From positions 49,253 through 113,252 of the forward strand of contig JBFLZY010000001.1 in NCBI GenBank assembly GCA_040755975.1: a DNA stretch of 64,000 nucleotides, given 5' to 3'. This DNA comes from JAIMBK01 sp040755975. Its GTDB lineage: Bacteria; Bacillota; Desulfotomaculia; Desulfotomaculales; Nap2-2B. Position 1 is the first letter of the stretch. Each line of letters opens with the position of its first letter. The translations under genes were made by a program, and so were the position numbers. The notes beneath the pieces were generated by a model that saw nothing but the letters and a program-made list of their open reading frames with translations, was not told the DNA's origin and did no database searches. Of this stretch, positions 44,407 to 52,344 are shown one piece after another.

Positions 44407-47400
44407 CTAATCAATTGTCAGCATCCGGTGAACCATTGCTGCACATTCTGCCCTGCCGGCGGTGAGGCGCGGCCTGAACGTACCGTCCGGAAAACCCCTC
44501 ACCAGTCCGTGCGCGGCGGCGGCAGCCACGCTGGCCCTCGCCCAGGAAGAAACCCTCTCTCGATCCTGGAAAGTTAATTTTTGCTCTGCGGTTTGAAGGT
44601 TCATCACCCTTACCAGAATAGCTGCTGCCTCTTCCCTGGTAATGCTCTTCGCGGGCCGGAAAGTGCCGTCCTCGTATCCCCTGACCAACCTCGCACCGGC
44701 AGCGGCTGTTACTGCTCCGGCGTACCAGTCGTCCGCCTTCATATCCTTAAAGTGGTTCCGGGCACCGTTTTTCCCTTGAAGACTTAAAGCCTTGACCAAC
44801 AGACTGGTAAATTCTGCCCTGGTTGCCGGGCGCGCCGGTTCAAAACGAACCCCGTCCACCCCGGCCACAATGCCGGCCCCGGCCAGGATTTCAATGGCCT
44901 CTCTGGCCCAGCCGAAGGAATCGGGGGCGACATCGGCAAAGGATTGTTTTGCTTCCCGGGCAAATACCGCAAAGTTGGAGAAGTGCTTTACGCGGGCCAA
45001 AATTAACCCTTTGGAGGCATCCACCACTGCCGGAACAGCCACCCACCGGCCGCTTGCTTTATCGTACCAGGCCAGAACCAGATTTTCGGGCTTAACCAGC
45101 GGCGGTATGCACACTCTTAAACTCAGAGTTACCGGCTCATCAAAAACGGTCCCTTCGGGGCCGAAATTATAAAGCGCTGAGATTTGCCGGTAGCCCGCCG
45201 GAGCAACGGCCGGCGAACCATTCGCGCCAGCCTTTTCTTCAGCAGACGCGGGAACAGTTTTCTTAACGGTTATTTCTATATCGTTTTTCAATGCTTTTGC
45301 CGGAATGGCCAGCGCTACCTCGGCTTTGGCGTCTGCAATAATCGCTCCCAGCCCGGCAGTTACCTTTTGCCGCAGCTCAAACTTGTTTTGTACCAGCTCC
45401 TTTTTCAGGGCCGCTATTCCGGCCAGATCCAGAGTTTGTCTGCTACCCGCTACAACCACTCCCCTGCTTATTTCACCAAGGGGACCCAGCTCACCCGCTT
45501 TTTCTTGCAAACCAAACGATTGCTCGATTTTCTCCAGCTCCGTTAAGGCATCCATTGAAGCCCGCAATGCCTCAGGAAGGCTTTCGTTTTGCTCCCGGAG
45601 GTCTGCTGGAACGACTGTTCCTGATTGAGCAGGGGTAGTTTGCTGGAGCAGGCTGTCCCAGGTGGGGCTGGGCGCGTTCATGTCCGAACTGTACCACCAG
45701 ATAATCCGGTCCCCGTTTTTTACCAGGTAATCTTTGGCAAGGACCATGGGCACTGTATCGTTGACTTTGTACATCCATCCTTTCGTGCCGCTATTGGCCT
45801 GATCGGCAATGCTTTTTACAAAGCCGTTCTCGTCGTAGTAGTCCAGGCCGGTAGCTTCCAAAGCGCCCATAGCCGTAAGGCCCCATTTATTATCCTTGCC
45901 CACCGTTACATAGGAAGGGCCGTAGAGCAGTTCGCCATTCATACCCACTACGGCGATTCCAACCGAACACTCCGACTGGCCGGGCGTTGAACCAGAACCG
46001 GGGGTGCCGCCGCCCGCCACATTGCCCAGCAGCAGGTAAGCATAAAGGGCCTCGGTGGCATCGAGAACATTTCCGCACATCCCAAAACTACCGTCAGCAT
46101 TCAAGGCCTTATTCATCATATAATCTACGGGGCTTAATCCCTTGCTGTTCTTCCAGGCGGCGGGGTCCTGGCCCAGCTTGTGCAAAGTAACGATAAGCTC
46201 TGCCGTATCTACCACGGGATCGTCCGGATACGGCTGGGTTTTATAAACCCCGCCGTCTTCCTGCTGCCACTTTTTCAGGTAGGCAAGCCCGATAGCAATT
46301 GCCGCCTGGACTTGCTGGTCGCCGGCATAAGCCGGCAGTTTTTGCAAATAAGCCAACGCCCGGATGGCCTGGCAGGTGGTCATGAAGTCTGCCCAGTCTT
46401 TATCCCAGGCACCATATGTGTCTCCGGCTACAGACTGCCTGGACAGAATATACGCTTTGGCATCTTCGGTGTTAAGCTCTCCTATCTTCCCCGCTTCGCC
46501 CAGGGCAAGGTAAGCCCACATATCGCTGAAAGCGCTCCCGTCAAAACCGTTTTGCGAATGCCTGGCCAGCAAAAGATCAGCCAGCTTATTTACGCGCTCC
46601 GAATCTTCCCACTTACTTAGAACCAGCAGGCACTGGGCAATGGTTTTAGTTTTCGACCGCTTCACCCAGGAGGAGTTATTGCCTGCATATTCATCGTATC
46701 TCTTACCTAGGGCTTTTAAGGCAAGCAACGTCTCGGCGGTCGAAAAAGTGCTGTCCCACGGGGCAGGAATGGCCCCCGTATCCGCATCCTGGATATCCTG
46801 CAAATATTTTAAGCCGTCCTGGATAGCTTTGTAAACGTCGCTGTTTCCGTCCCCGGCTCCGGCAAAGTAACTAAGGGCGATCAGCACCTGGGCGGTCAGA
46901 TCGGATTCTTCTGGATAATAACCACCCCAGGCGGCTCCCCAGTCCTGTCCCCAGCTATTTTTATGGGGGTGCTTAAAACTATTGAGATAGTTTAATGCTT
47001 TTTGCTGATCAACACCAGAAAGCTTGCCCGTTTTTCCTAAGGCGATTAAAACTGTAACGTTATCGTAAATGCTGTTCCCAAAATAAACCTCGCTACCAAC
47101 GGTATTCTGCTTACTGATAATATAACTGGCTAAAGTTCCAATTTCAGCTGAGTTCGGGTCTACAGCATGCAGGGCGGTAAGCTGTTTTGCCAGGTACACG
47201 GCATCCAACACTGATGCAGAATCTGCGGCTGCATTAGCGGAAGCAATGACAATATCCTTAAGGGCCTTACCCTCATAAACCCAACCGCCTACCGAAGAAA
47301 GGTCTTCGCCGGTCTGGACCAGCGCTTCCACGCAGCGATAATCAAAGTTCCAGCCGCCAACCTCATAAGTCATGCCGCCCCCTGTATACCCCTCTTTGAA

Positions 47401-47934
47401 GTAGCTAACTGCATTATTAATAGCTTCCTGTACTTGACCATAAACAGCCGAACCAACGGGTAAATCGTATTTAATCATGGCCAAAGCCTGCAGCGGGGCT
47501 TTGGTTCCATATTCATTGCCGTAAGGACCAAAACTGCCGTCAACATTTTGGGTGGCCAGAAGAAAGGTAAGCAAACTGTTATTATTACCGAGGAGATCGG
47601 TCAGTTTCTCTATTCTACTTTTAAAAGTCCGTGTTTCCTTAGTCCATTCCGGACTACCCGTCCATTTTTGAGCCGCCAGATCTTCACCGGCCAGCGTTAA
47701 CACATACGGTGTATATAAACCGTCAAATTCTTTTTCCGGCTTAAACTTTCCGTTTGTATACTGGTCTTCAATAAAATCTATAGCCTTACCGGCCAGTTCC
47801 TGAGCAGTGGAGGCGCTTGACCCGTCCGCTGCGTGAGCTGCTATAGGTCCGGCGGCGGGTACCAACAAGTTAAGTAAAAAACAAAATGTTATCAGCAAGC
47901 CCATTAACCGTAGGCTAGATTTGTTTGCGTGCAT
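44407..47934 (-). CDS. S-layer transcobalamin-like protein (toroid, DUF4430, three SLH)
   Basis: A 1175-residue secreted protein. Residues 1-36 form a signal peptide ending AAHAADG. About 40-645 are alpha/alpha-toroid (prenyltransferase-like) repeats such as LLATQNVDGSFGPYGNEYG and LKKWQQEDGGVYKTQPYPDD. About 655-763 are a DUF4430 domain (VGIAVVGMNGELLYGP, KGWMYKVNDTVP, RIIWWYSSDMNAP). A beta-sandwich-like part follows, then three SLH repeats (996-1175) for cell-wall anchoring. Toroid plus DUF4430 is the layout of intrinsic factor and transcobalamin. It is the first gene after a cobalamin riboswitch, so surface B12 capture is likely. Confidence 0.85.
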   Translation of the reverse strand: MHANKSSLRLMGLLITFCFLLNLLVPAAGPIAAHAADGSSASTAQELAGKAIDFIEDQYTNGKFKPEKEFDGLYTPYVLTLAGEDLAAQKWTGSPEWTKETRTFKSRIEKLTDLLGNNNSLLTFLLATQNVDGSFGPYGNEYGTKAPLQALAMIKYDLPVGSAVYGQVQEAINNAVSYFKEGYTGGGMTYEVGGWNFDYRCVEALVQTGEDLSSVGGWVYEGKALKDIVIASANAAADSASVLDAVYLAKQLTALHAVDPNSAEIGTLASYIISKQNTVGSEVYFGNSIYDNVTVLIALGKTGKLSGVDQQKALNYLNSFKHPHKNSWGQDWGAAWGGYYPEESDLTAQVLIALSYFAGAGDGNSDVYKAIQDGLKYLQDIQDADTGAIPAPWDSTFSTAETLLALKALGKRYDEYAGNNSSWVKRSKTKTIAQCLLVLSKWEDSERVNKLADLLLARHSQNGFDGSAFSDMWAYLALGEAGKIGELNTEDAKAYILSRQSVAGDTYGAWDKDWADFMTTCQAIRALAYLQKLPAYAGDQQVQAAIAIGLAYLKKWQQEDGGVYKTQPYPDDPVVDTAELIVTLHKLGQDPAAWKNSKGLSPVDYMMNKALNADGSFGMCGNVLDATEALYAYLLLGNVAGGGTPGSGSTPGQSECSVGIAVVGMNGELLYGPSYVTVGKDNKWGLTAMGALEATGLDYYDENGFVKSIADQANSGTKGWMYKVNDTVPMVLAKDYLVKNGDRIIWWYSSDMNAPSPTWDSLLQQTTPAQSGTVVPADLREQNESLPEALRASMDALTELEKIEQSFGLQEKAGELGPLGEISRGVVVAGSRQTLDLAGIAALKKELVQNKFELRQKVTAGLGAIIADAKAEVALAIPAKALKNDIEITVKKTVPASAEEKAGANGSPAVAPAGYRQISALYNFGPEGTVFDEPVTLSLRVCIPPLVKPENLVLAWYDKASGRWVAVPAVVDASKGLILARVKHFSNFAVFAREAKQSFADVAPDSFGWAREAIEILAGAGIVAGVDGVRFEPARPATRAEFTSLLVKALSLQGKNGARNHFKDMKADDWYAGAVTAAAGARLVRGYEDGTFRPAKSITREEAAAILVRVMNLQTAEQKLTFQDRERVSSWARASVAAAAAHGLVRGFPDGTFRPRLTAGRAECAAMVHRMLTID

Positions 47935-48047
47935 CCTTTTAACCCTGCCTTTCTAGTGCTTAAATGGTGCTTAAGTGCAAAAATAGTTTCTGGAATAACT
48001 TCCAACAGATAGTTACATTTAATACTTCATAAATAAGCGCAAAACAA

Positions 48048-48077
48048 AAACCCCTGCCCGGTAGATGCAGAGGTTTT
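48048..48077 (-). terminator. Terminator of the cobalamin riboswitch
   Basis: AAACCTCTGC pairs with GCAGGGGTTT on the minus strand, followed by T-rich TTTGTTTTG. It lies between the aptamer and the large DUF4430 gene. Confidence 0.7.
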
Positions 48078-48094
48078 GGCGTGCCGCTTAAATC

Positions 48095-48290
48095 ACCTCC
48101 CTATCTGCCGTAGGTCATACGGTGATGAAAATGGGCAGGTTTCCTGACTTATGGATCATCGCCTTTCCCTGCGCCTTCCCAGGTTTAATTGCCCAGTGGC
48201 CAAATGCAGGTTGGCTCCCCAATTACAGTGGCGGGACCGTGCCAGATTTACACTGACTTCCCTGGCCCATTTTAAGTATTAACTTTTTGA
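48095..48290 (-). ncRNA. Cobalamin riboswitch
   Basis: The minus strand holds the B12 box AAGTCAGGAAACCTGCC (48134-48150) and the conserved core GGGAAGTCAGTG with GTCCCGCCACTGTAA near 48228-48260. These match the class I cobalamin riboswitch. With the terminator downstream, high B12 would stop transcription of the DUF4430/ECF genes. Confidence 0.93.
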
Positions 48291-48315
48291 ACATGCCCTT
48301 AGCTAAGTTGCGAAC

Positions 48316-48344
48316 ATTATAGCAAAATTTTCACTCCTTGTCCA
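48316..48344 (-). promoter_or_regulatory. Promoter of the riboswitch operon
   Basis: TGGACA (48339-48344) and TATAAT (48316-48321) on the minus strand, 17 bases apart, with a TG one base before the -10 (TGCTATAAT). Confidence 0.75.
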
Positions 48345-48446
48345 TTAAAACTTTGGAAATTGTATTTTTTGCCTGTTTAAACGTCGGTTTTTTACCCTCA
48401 GTTGTTCGCTGTTCTAGTGGGGTTGGGGGCTTCAACCCGGTCGAAA

Positions 48447-48980
48447 TCAAAACTCCACGCCCTTTTGGGCTTTGATCCCCTGGGCGTAGTGGTGCTTAAT
48501 CTCCTTCATTTCCGTCACCAGGTCGGCGCGGGTGACAATTTCCGGCGGGGCGCCGCGCCCGGTCAAAACCAGGTGCATTTGCGCCGGTTTGCGGTCGAGA
48601 AGGGCCAGCACTTCTTCCAATGTAATCAGCTTTAATTTCAAGGCGTAGAGGATTTCGTCCAGGATAAGCACGTCCACTTGCGCCCGGGCAAGCTCTTCAC
48701 CGGCGTCCTGCAGGGCCGCGCGGGCGGCCGCCCGGTGCTCCTCCATGGTGATTTCATTGTTGAGATAGGTAAAGCCCTCCCCCAACTGCCGGATTTGGAA
48801 ATTTTCCCCCAGTTGCCCGGCCGCTCGCAACTCCCCGTAGCGCCACCGGCCCTTGATGAACTGCAGCACCAGCACCTTTTTCCCCTGCCCCCAGGCCCGC
48901 ATGCCCAAACCCAGGGCGGCGGTGGTTTTTCCCTTGCCGTTGCCGGTGAAGACCATAACCAAACCTTTTGTTTCGGACAT
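48447..48980 (-). CDS. cobO: Cob(I)yrinic acid a,c-diamide adenosyltransferase
   Basis: CobA/CobO-type corrinoid adenosyltransferase, about 177 residues. The P-loop is VFTGNGKGKTTAALGLGMRA, and the conserved QFIKGRWRYGE, VLILDEILYAL and LVLTGRGAPPEI segments follow. ATG with AGAGGT seven bases upstream. It lies upstream of the riboswitch unit and uses another promoter. Confidence 0.93.
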   Translation of the reverse strand: MSETKGLVMVFTGNGKGKTTAALGLGMRAWGQGKKVLVLQFIKGRWRYGELRAAGQLGENFQIRQLGEGFTYLNNEITMEEHRAAARAALQDAGEELARAQVDVLILDEILYALKLKLITLEEVLALLDRKPAQMHLVLTGRGAPPEIVTRADLVTEMKEIKHHYAQGIKAQKGVEF

Positions 48981-49078
48981 TGCCAAAACCTCTTCTTTTT
49001 TGGTATCATGAAACGGGGGGCTTCCGCGACTTTTGTTCCGGCCCTTTCAGGCCGGTTTTTCATTGGGGGCTGCGCAAA

Positions 49079-49312
49079 ATGGCTAGAAAAATTTTATTAG
49101 AAGTTGAGCTTGGCTTAAAAGGCGTTGAAAAAAGAGACGTTTTCGTTTATCTCGACGACAGGCTGGCGGCCAGCTACTTCGACGTGGCCTACGAACAGAT
49201 CCACGCCCTCGCCGAAGAATTCCGCCGCCAGCACCCGGGCGCCGAACTGGACGTCTCCTGCAAGGGCGAAGACTGCTGTGGAAAAATACACCAGTGGAAG
49301 TTAGATATGTAA
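49079..49312 (+). CDS. Hypothetical cysteine-containing protein (77 aa)
   Basis: Not recognised. It begins MARKILLEVELGLKGVEKRD and ends with a possible metal site, VSCKGEDCCGKIHQWKLDM. GGGGG precedes the ATG. Soluble, no signal peptide. The upstream part of the open frame overlaps cobO on the other strand and is not coding. Confidence 0.55.
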   Translation: MARKILLEVELGLKGVEKRDVFVYLDDRLAASYFDVAYEQIHALAEEFRRQHPGAELDVSCKGEDCCGKIHQWKLDM

Positions 49313-49325
49313 AAACGAGCCGCTT

Positions 49326-50642
49326 TCAAGCCAGCGCCAGCTTTTGGCGGCGCTTTTCCTCGTACATGCGGTCGTCCGCTTCTTTGATCAGTCTGTCCAC
49401 GGTTGGCGCGGGCCGGCCGGGGGTCAACGCGGCAAAACCGATGCTCAACTGAACGGGAAGCTTTGTTCCCGCCCCTGTAATGGCTTCCCCTGCAATAGAC
49501 CGGCGAAGCCGCTCCGCCACCTTACAGGCTTCCTCCTCGTCAGTTTGGGGGAGGATCACGGCAAACTCGTCCCCGCCGATGCGGAAAACCGCGTCAAAGT
49601 TCCGGCAGTTGGCCTGCAGGTGCCCGGCGGTGCGCCGGAGCGCCTCGTCCCCCGCCAGGTGGCCCAGCGTATCGTTGATCATTTTGAAATTAGTAATGTC
49701 GATGATCAGAAGCGTCAGCGGCGTTTCGTAGCGGATGGCGCGGTTCATTTCCTCCAGGATTTTTTCCTGAAAGGCCAGCCGGTTGCCCACGCCGCTCAGG
49801 AGATCCAGGCGCGCCTGCTTTTCCAGATTTCTTCTGGCCTCGTTCAGCTCGGCATTCAACCGGGCAAGCTCCCGGTTGGTTTCTTCCAGGCGGCGTACAT
49901 ATTCCTTCAACTCCCGCTTCGCCTGCACCTGCCCGGTAACATCGCGGGCAATCCCGCGCACAAAGGGGCTGTCGCCCTTGAACAGCACCGAGTTATACTC
50001 CAAAAAGCGCTCACCGTTTTCTTTAGTCCTGATGCGCATGGGGCCGCGGCTGGCCCCCCGGGTGAGAACCTCGTGCAGGTAGTCCTGCAACAGGTGCCTT
50101 ACCTCGGGAGCCAGGACATCTCTAATGCTCTTTCCGATCAGCTCCTCGGTAGAGGAACCGGCAATCCGGGTGATGGCTGGGTTAATGTCGAGAATATAGC
50201 CCGCCGGGTCGTGGATGTAAATAATGTCGTTGACGTTGTCAAAGAGGTCCCGGTAGCGGGCTTCCGCCGCCTGTAGAGCCTGCAGAAGCTTCTTTTGCCC
50301 GGTGACGTCGAGCAGCTGCCCCAAAATGGCCGGGCGGCCCGCAAATTCCGCCAGAGAAAAATAGCCGTGCAGGATCCGCACCTCCCCGCTCCGGGTGACG
50401 GCTTTGAATTCGTAGTCCGTCACCTCCTCCCTGCCCTCCAGCCGCCGGCGGGCGCGCGCCTGCATCATTTCCCGGTCGTCGGGATGCACCAGGCCCCAAA
50501 CGTTCATCCGCAGCAACTCCTCCGTGCCGTAGCCGGCCATCTCCGCCAGGCGCGCGTTGACGAACTTAAACCGGTCGTCCTGGTAAATATAAATCGGTAG
50601 GGGGGTCCGTTGAAAAAGGGGGGCAAGCTTCTCAATCTCCAT
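49326..50642 (-). CDS. PAS-PAS-GGDEF diguanylate cyclase
   Basis: A 438-residue soluble signalling enzyme. Two PAS domains (about 10-115 and 130-245; PIYIYQDDRFKFVNARLAEM, DIIYIHDPAGYILDINPAIT), a coiled coil, and a GGDEF domain with FRIGGDEFAVILPQ intact, so it can make cyclic di-GMP. No membrane segment. Start at the ATG of MEIEKLAPL with GGAGGG upstream. Confidence 0.92.
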   Translation of the reverse strand: MEIEKLAPLFQRTPLPIYIYQDDRFKFVNARLAEMAGYGTEELLRMNVWGLVHPDDREMMQARARRRLEGREEVTDYEFKAVTRSGEVRILHGYFSLAEFAGRPAILGQLLDVTGQKKLLQALQAAEARYRDLFDNVNDIIYIHDPAGYILDINPAITRIAGSSTEELIGKSIRDVLAPEVRHLLQDYLHEVLTRGASRGPMRIRTKENGERFLEYNSVLFKGDSPFVRGIARDVTGQVQAKRELKEYVRRLEETNRELARLNAELNEARRNLEKQARLDLLSGVGNRLAFQEKILEEMNRAIRYETPLTLLIIDITNFKMINDTLGHLAGDEALRRTAGHLQANCRNFDAVFRIGGDEFAVILPQTDEEEACKVAERLRRSIAGEAITGAGTKLPVQLSIGFAALTPGRPAPTVDRLIKEADDRMYEEKRRQKLALA

Positions 50643-50833
50643 AAAGCAAAGAACCCTCCGGCCTGCTTGATGAATTGCCCGCACGATGAGGTGGAGCAAT
50701 CTTCCTTATTTCTTTTTATTCGACCTCCCCTGGTAAATTTCCTTTAGTAAAATTTAACTGTTGAAATTTAATTTTGTATCTGAGATTAAAAAGCAATCAC
50801 GTAATTAGGGGTTTGGGCATAAAAAAGGTCAGT

Positions 50834-51049
50834 TCACTCTTTGACCGCATACCCGGCGTCGCGAACCGCTTTTTTAATGGCTTCCGGGCCCGCGACTCCC
50901 GGCTCGTAAACCACCTCGGCGGCGCCCCCGGAAAGATCCACGGCAACCCTGGCCACGCCGGGAACCGCCTTGACAGCATTTTCCACGCTCCGCTGACAGT
51001 GATCGCAGTGCATTCCCTCAATTTTCAGCAGCAGTTTTGCTTCGGCCAA
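50834..51049 (-). CDS. Heavy-metal-associated (CopZ-like) protein
   Basis: A 71-residue ferredoxin-like metal-binding protein with the copper motif IEGMHCDHCQRSVENAVKAV (CxxC). The start is TTG with GGAGGG upstream. No copper ATPase is adjacent, but two multicopper-oxidase-like genes lie 10 kb away. Copper is the usual ligand of this family. Confidence 0.85.
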   Translation of the reverse strand: MAEAKLLLKIEGMHCDHCQRSVENAVKAVPGVARVAVDLSGGAAEVVYEPGVAGPEAIKKAVRDAGYAVKE

Positions 51050-51161
51050 CTTCCATCCCTCCTTTTCAAACCAGGATCGCCCTTCCCGCCTCGCCTCCGG
51101 AAAAAGCAACCCCGCGCTTCCCCGGGATCAATTCGCGGGGCCGGGCAAAAATCCTTTTCAT

Positions 51162-52130
51162 TCACAGCAAATACTGCATGACGTAATTAACCGCCAGCCC
51201 CGTTACAATTATGCCCAAAACTCCTCTGATTAGCCGCTCCTGCAGGTATTTTTGGAGGTAGGCGCCGCAGTACGTGCCCAAAAAACCGCCGACGCCGAAC
51301 AGGGCGCCCAGGGCCCAGTCGGGCGAAACGGCGCTTTGCATCCCCAAAGGAGTAAAGGCAAGCGCAGTGTAAAAAATCACGCCGGCGATGGAGGTGAGGA
51401 AAGTCCCCGCCAGCGCCGCTCCCGCCACCGTATAGACGGGCAGGCCCAAAACGGAAACGCAGAAAGGCGCGATGATCGCGCCGCCGCCGATGCCGTAAAT
51501 CCCGCCGACCAGGCCCACCGCCAGGGCCAGCACAAAAACGGCCGGTGTGCTGAAGGAAAAGGTCTCGCCCCAAAATTCGTACTCGATTTTGGCCGGCGAT
51601 ACCTTTTTGGTTTTCACCACCGCCTCTTTGGGCAGGCCGGAGGCAAGGCGCGCGTGCTCCTCTCCCTTTAGCTGCCGAACTCTTTCTTTAAACTTTTTTT
51701 CCAAGGCCTTGCTCTGGTCCTTGCTCTGCAAATAGCGGCCCGTCGTCTCGTAAAGCAGGCGGACGCCCAGGTACAGCAAAACCAGGCCGACGAAAAACTT
51801 AAAAGCCCGGGGGTCCGGCAAATAGCGGATGCGGATCCACGCTCCTCCGAAAACTCCCGGCAGAGTACCCACAATCACCACCCACGTCAGGGGCCAGGCC
51901 ATTCTTCCCTCCCGGATAAACCTGGCCAGCCCCCCGGGAATGGCGACGATGTTGTAAATCAAATTGGTCGGGGAAACCGCCGGGGAAACGAAACCCAGGA
52001 CGCTCACCTGAAAGGGCAACAGCAAGAAGGCCCCGGAAACTCCCGCCGTAGCGGTGACGGACGAAACGGCGAAAGCCACCAGCGGCGGAATCAGCGGAAA
52101 AACTTCCACGCCCGAAACCGGAAAATACAA
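51162..52130 (-). CDS. TauE/SafE-family membrane transporter
   Basis: A 322-residue protein with about eight membrane segments in two similar halves. It shows AVSSVTATAGVSGAFLLLPF and the second-half repeat GLVGGIYGIGGGAIIAPFCV. A charged loop of about 60 residues joins the halves. The family exports sulfite, sulfoacetate or related anions. The substrate is not known here. Start TTG, GGGGGAG upstream. Confidence 0.85.
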   Translation of the reverse strand: MYFPVSGVEVFPLIPPLVAFAVSSVTATAGVSGAFLLLPFQVSVLGFVSPAVSPTNLIYNIVAIPGGLARFIREGRMAWPLTWVVIVGTLPGVFGGAWIRIRYLPDPRAFKFFVGLVLLYLGVRLLYETTGRYLQSKDQSKALEKKFKERVRQLKGEEHARLASGLPKEAVVKTKKVSPAKIEYEFWGETFSFSTPAVFVLALAVGLVGGIYGIGGGAIIAPFCVSVLGLPVYTVAGAALAGTFLTSIAGVIFYTALAFTPLGMQSAVSPDWALGALFGVGGFLGTYCGAYLQKYLQERLIRGVLGIIVTGLAVNYVMQYLL

Positions 52131-52344
52131 AGCGCTCCCCCCTCTTCATTAAATATCAAAGCCCAAAATCAGGCAACCCTTTGAAAAGCCTTTCAAAAAC
52201 TTGTGACATTATTCACTAACCTAAGTTATGATATCATATATCTATTGTTCTAGCAACCACTATCTTGAAAGAAGGACAAACTTTATTATATAGTTAAAAA
52301 AGAGGGTTTACCAAAAAGGTTCTGGAAGGGAGAAAATTCTGCCA

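Noticed and set aside
48280..48296. Third copy of the TTTTTGAAC motif near the riboswitch
   Set aside because: Only the core agrees, and it lies in the 5' part of the riboswitch transcript; likely chance.
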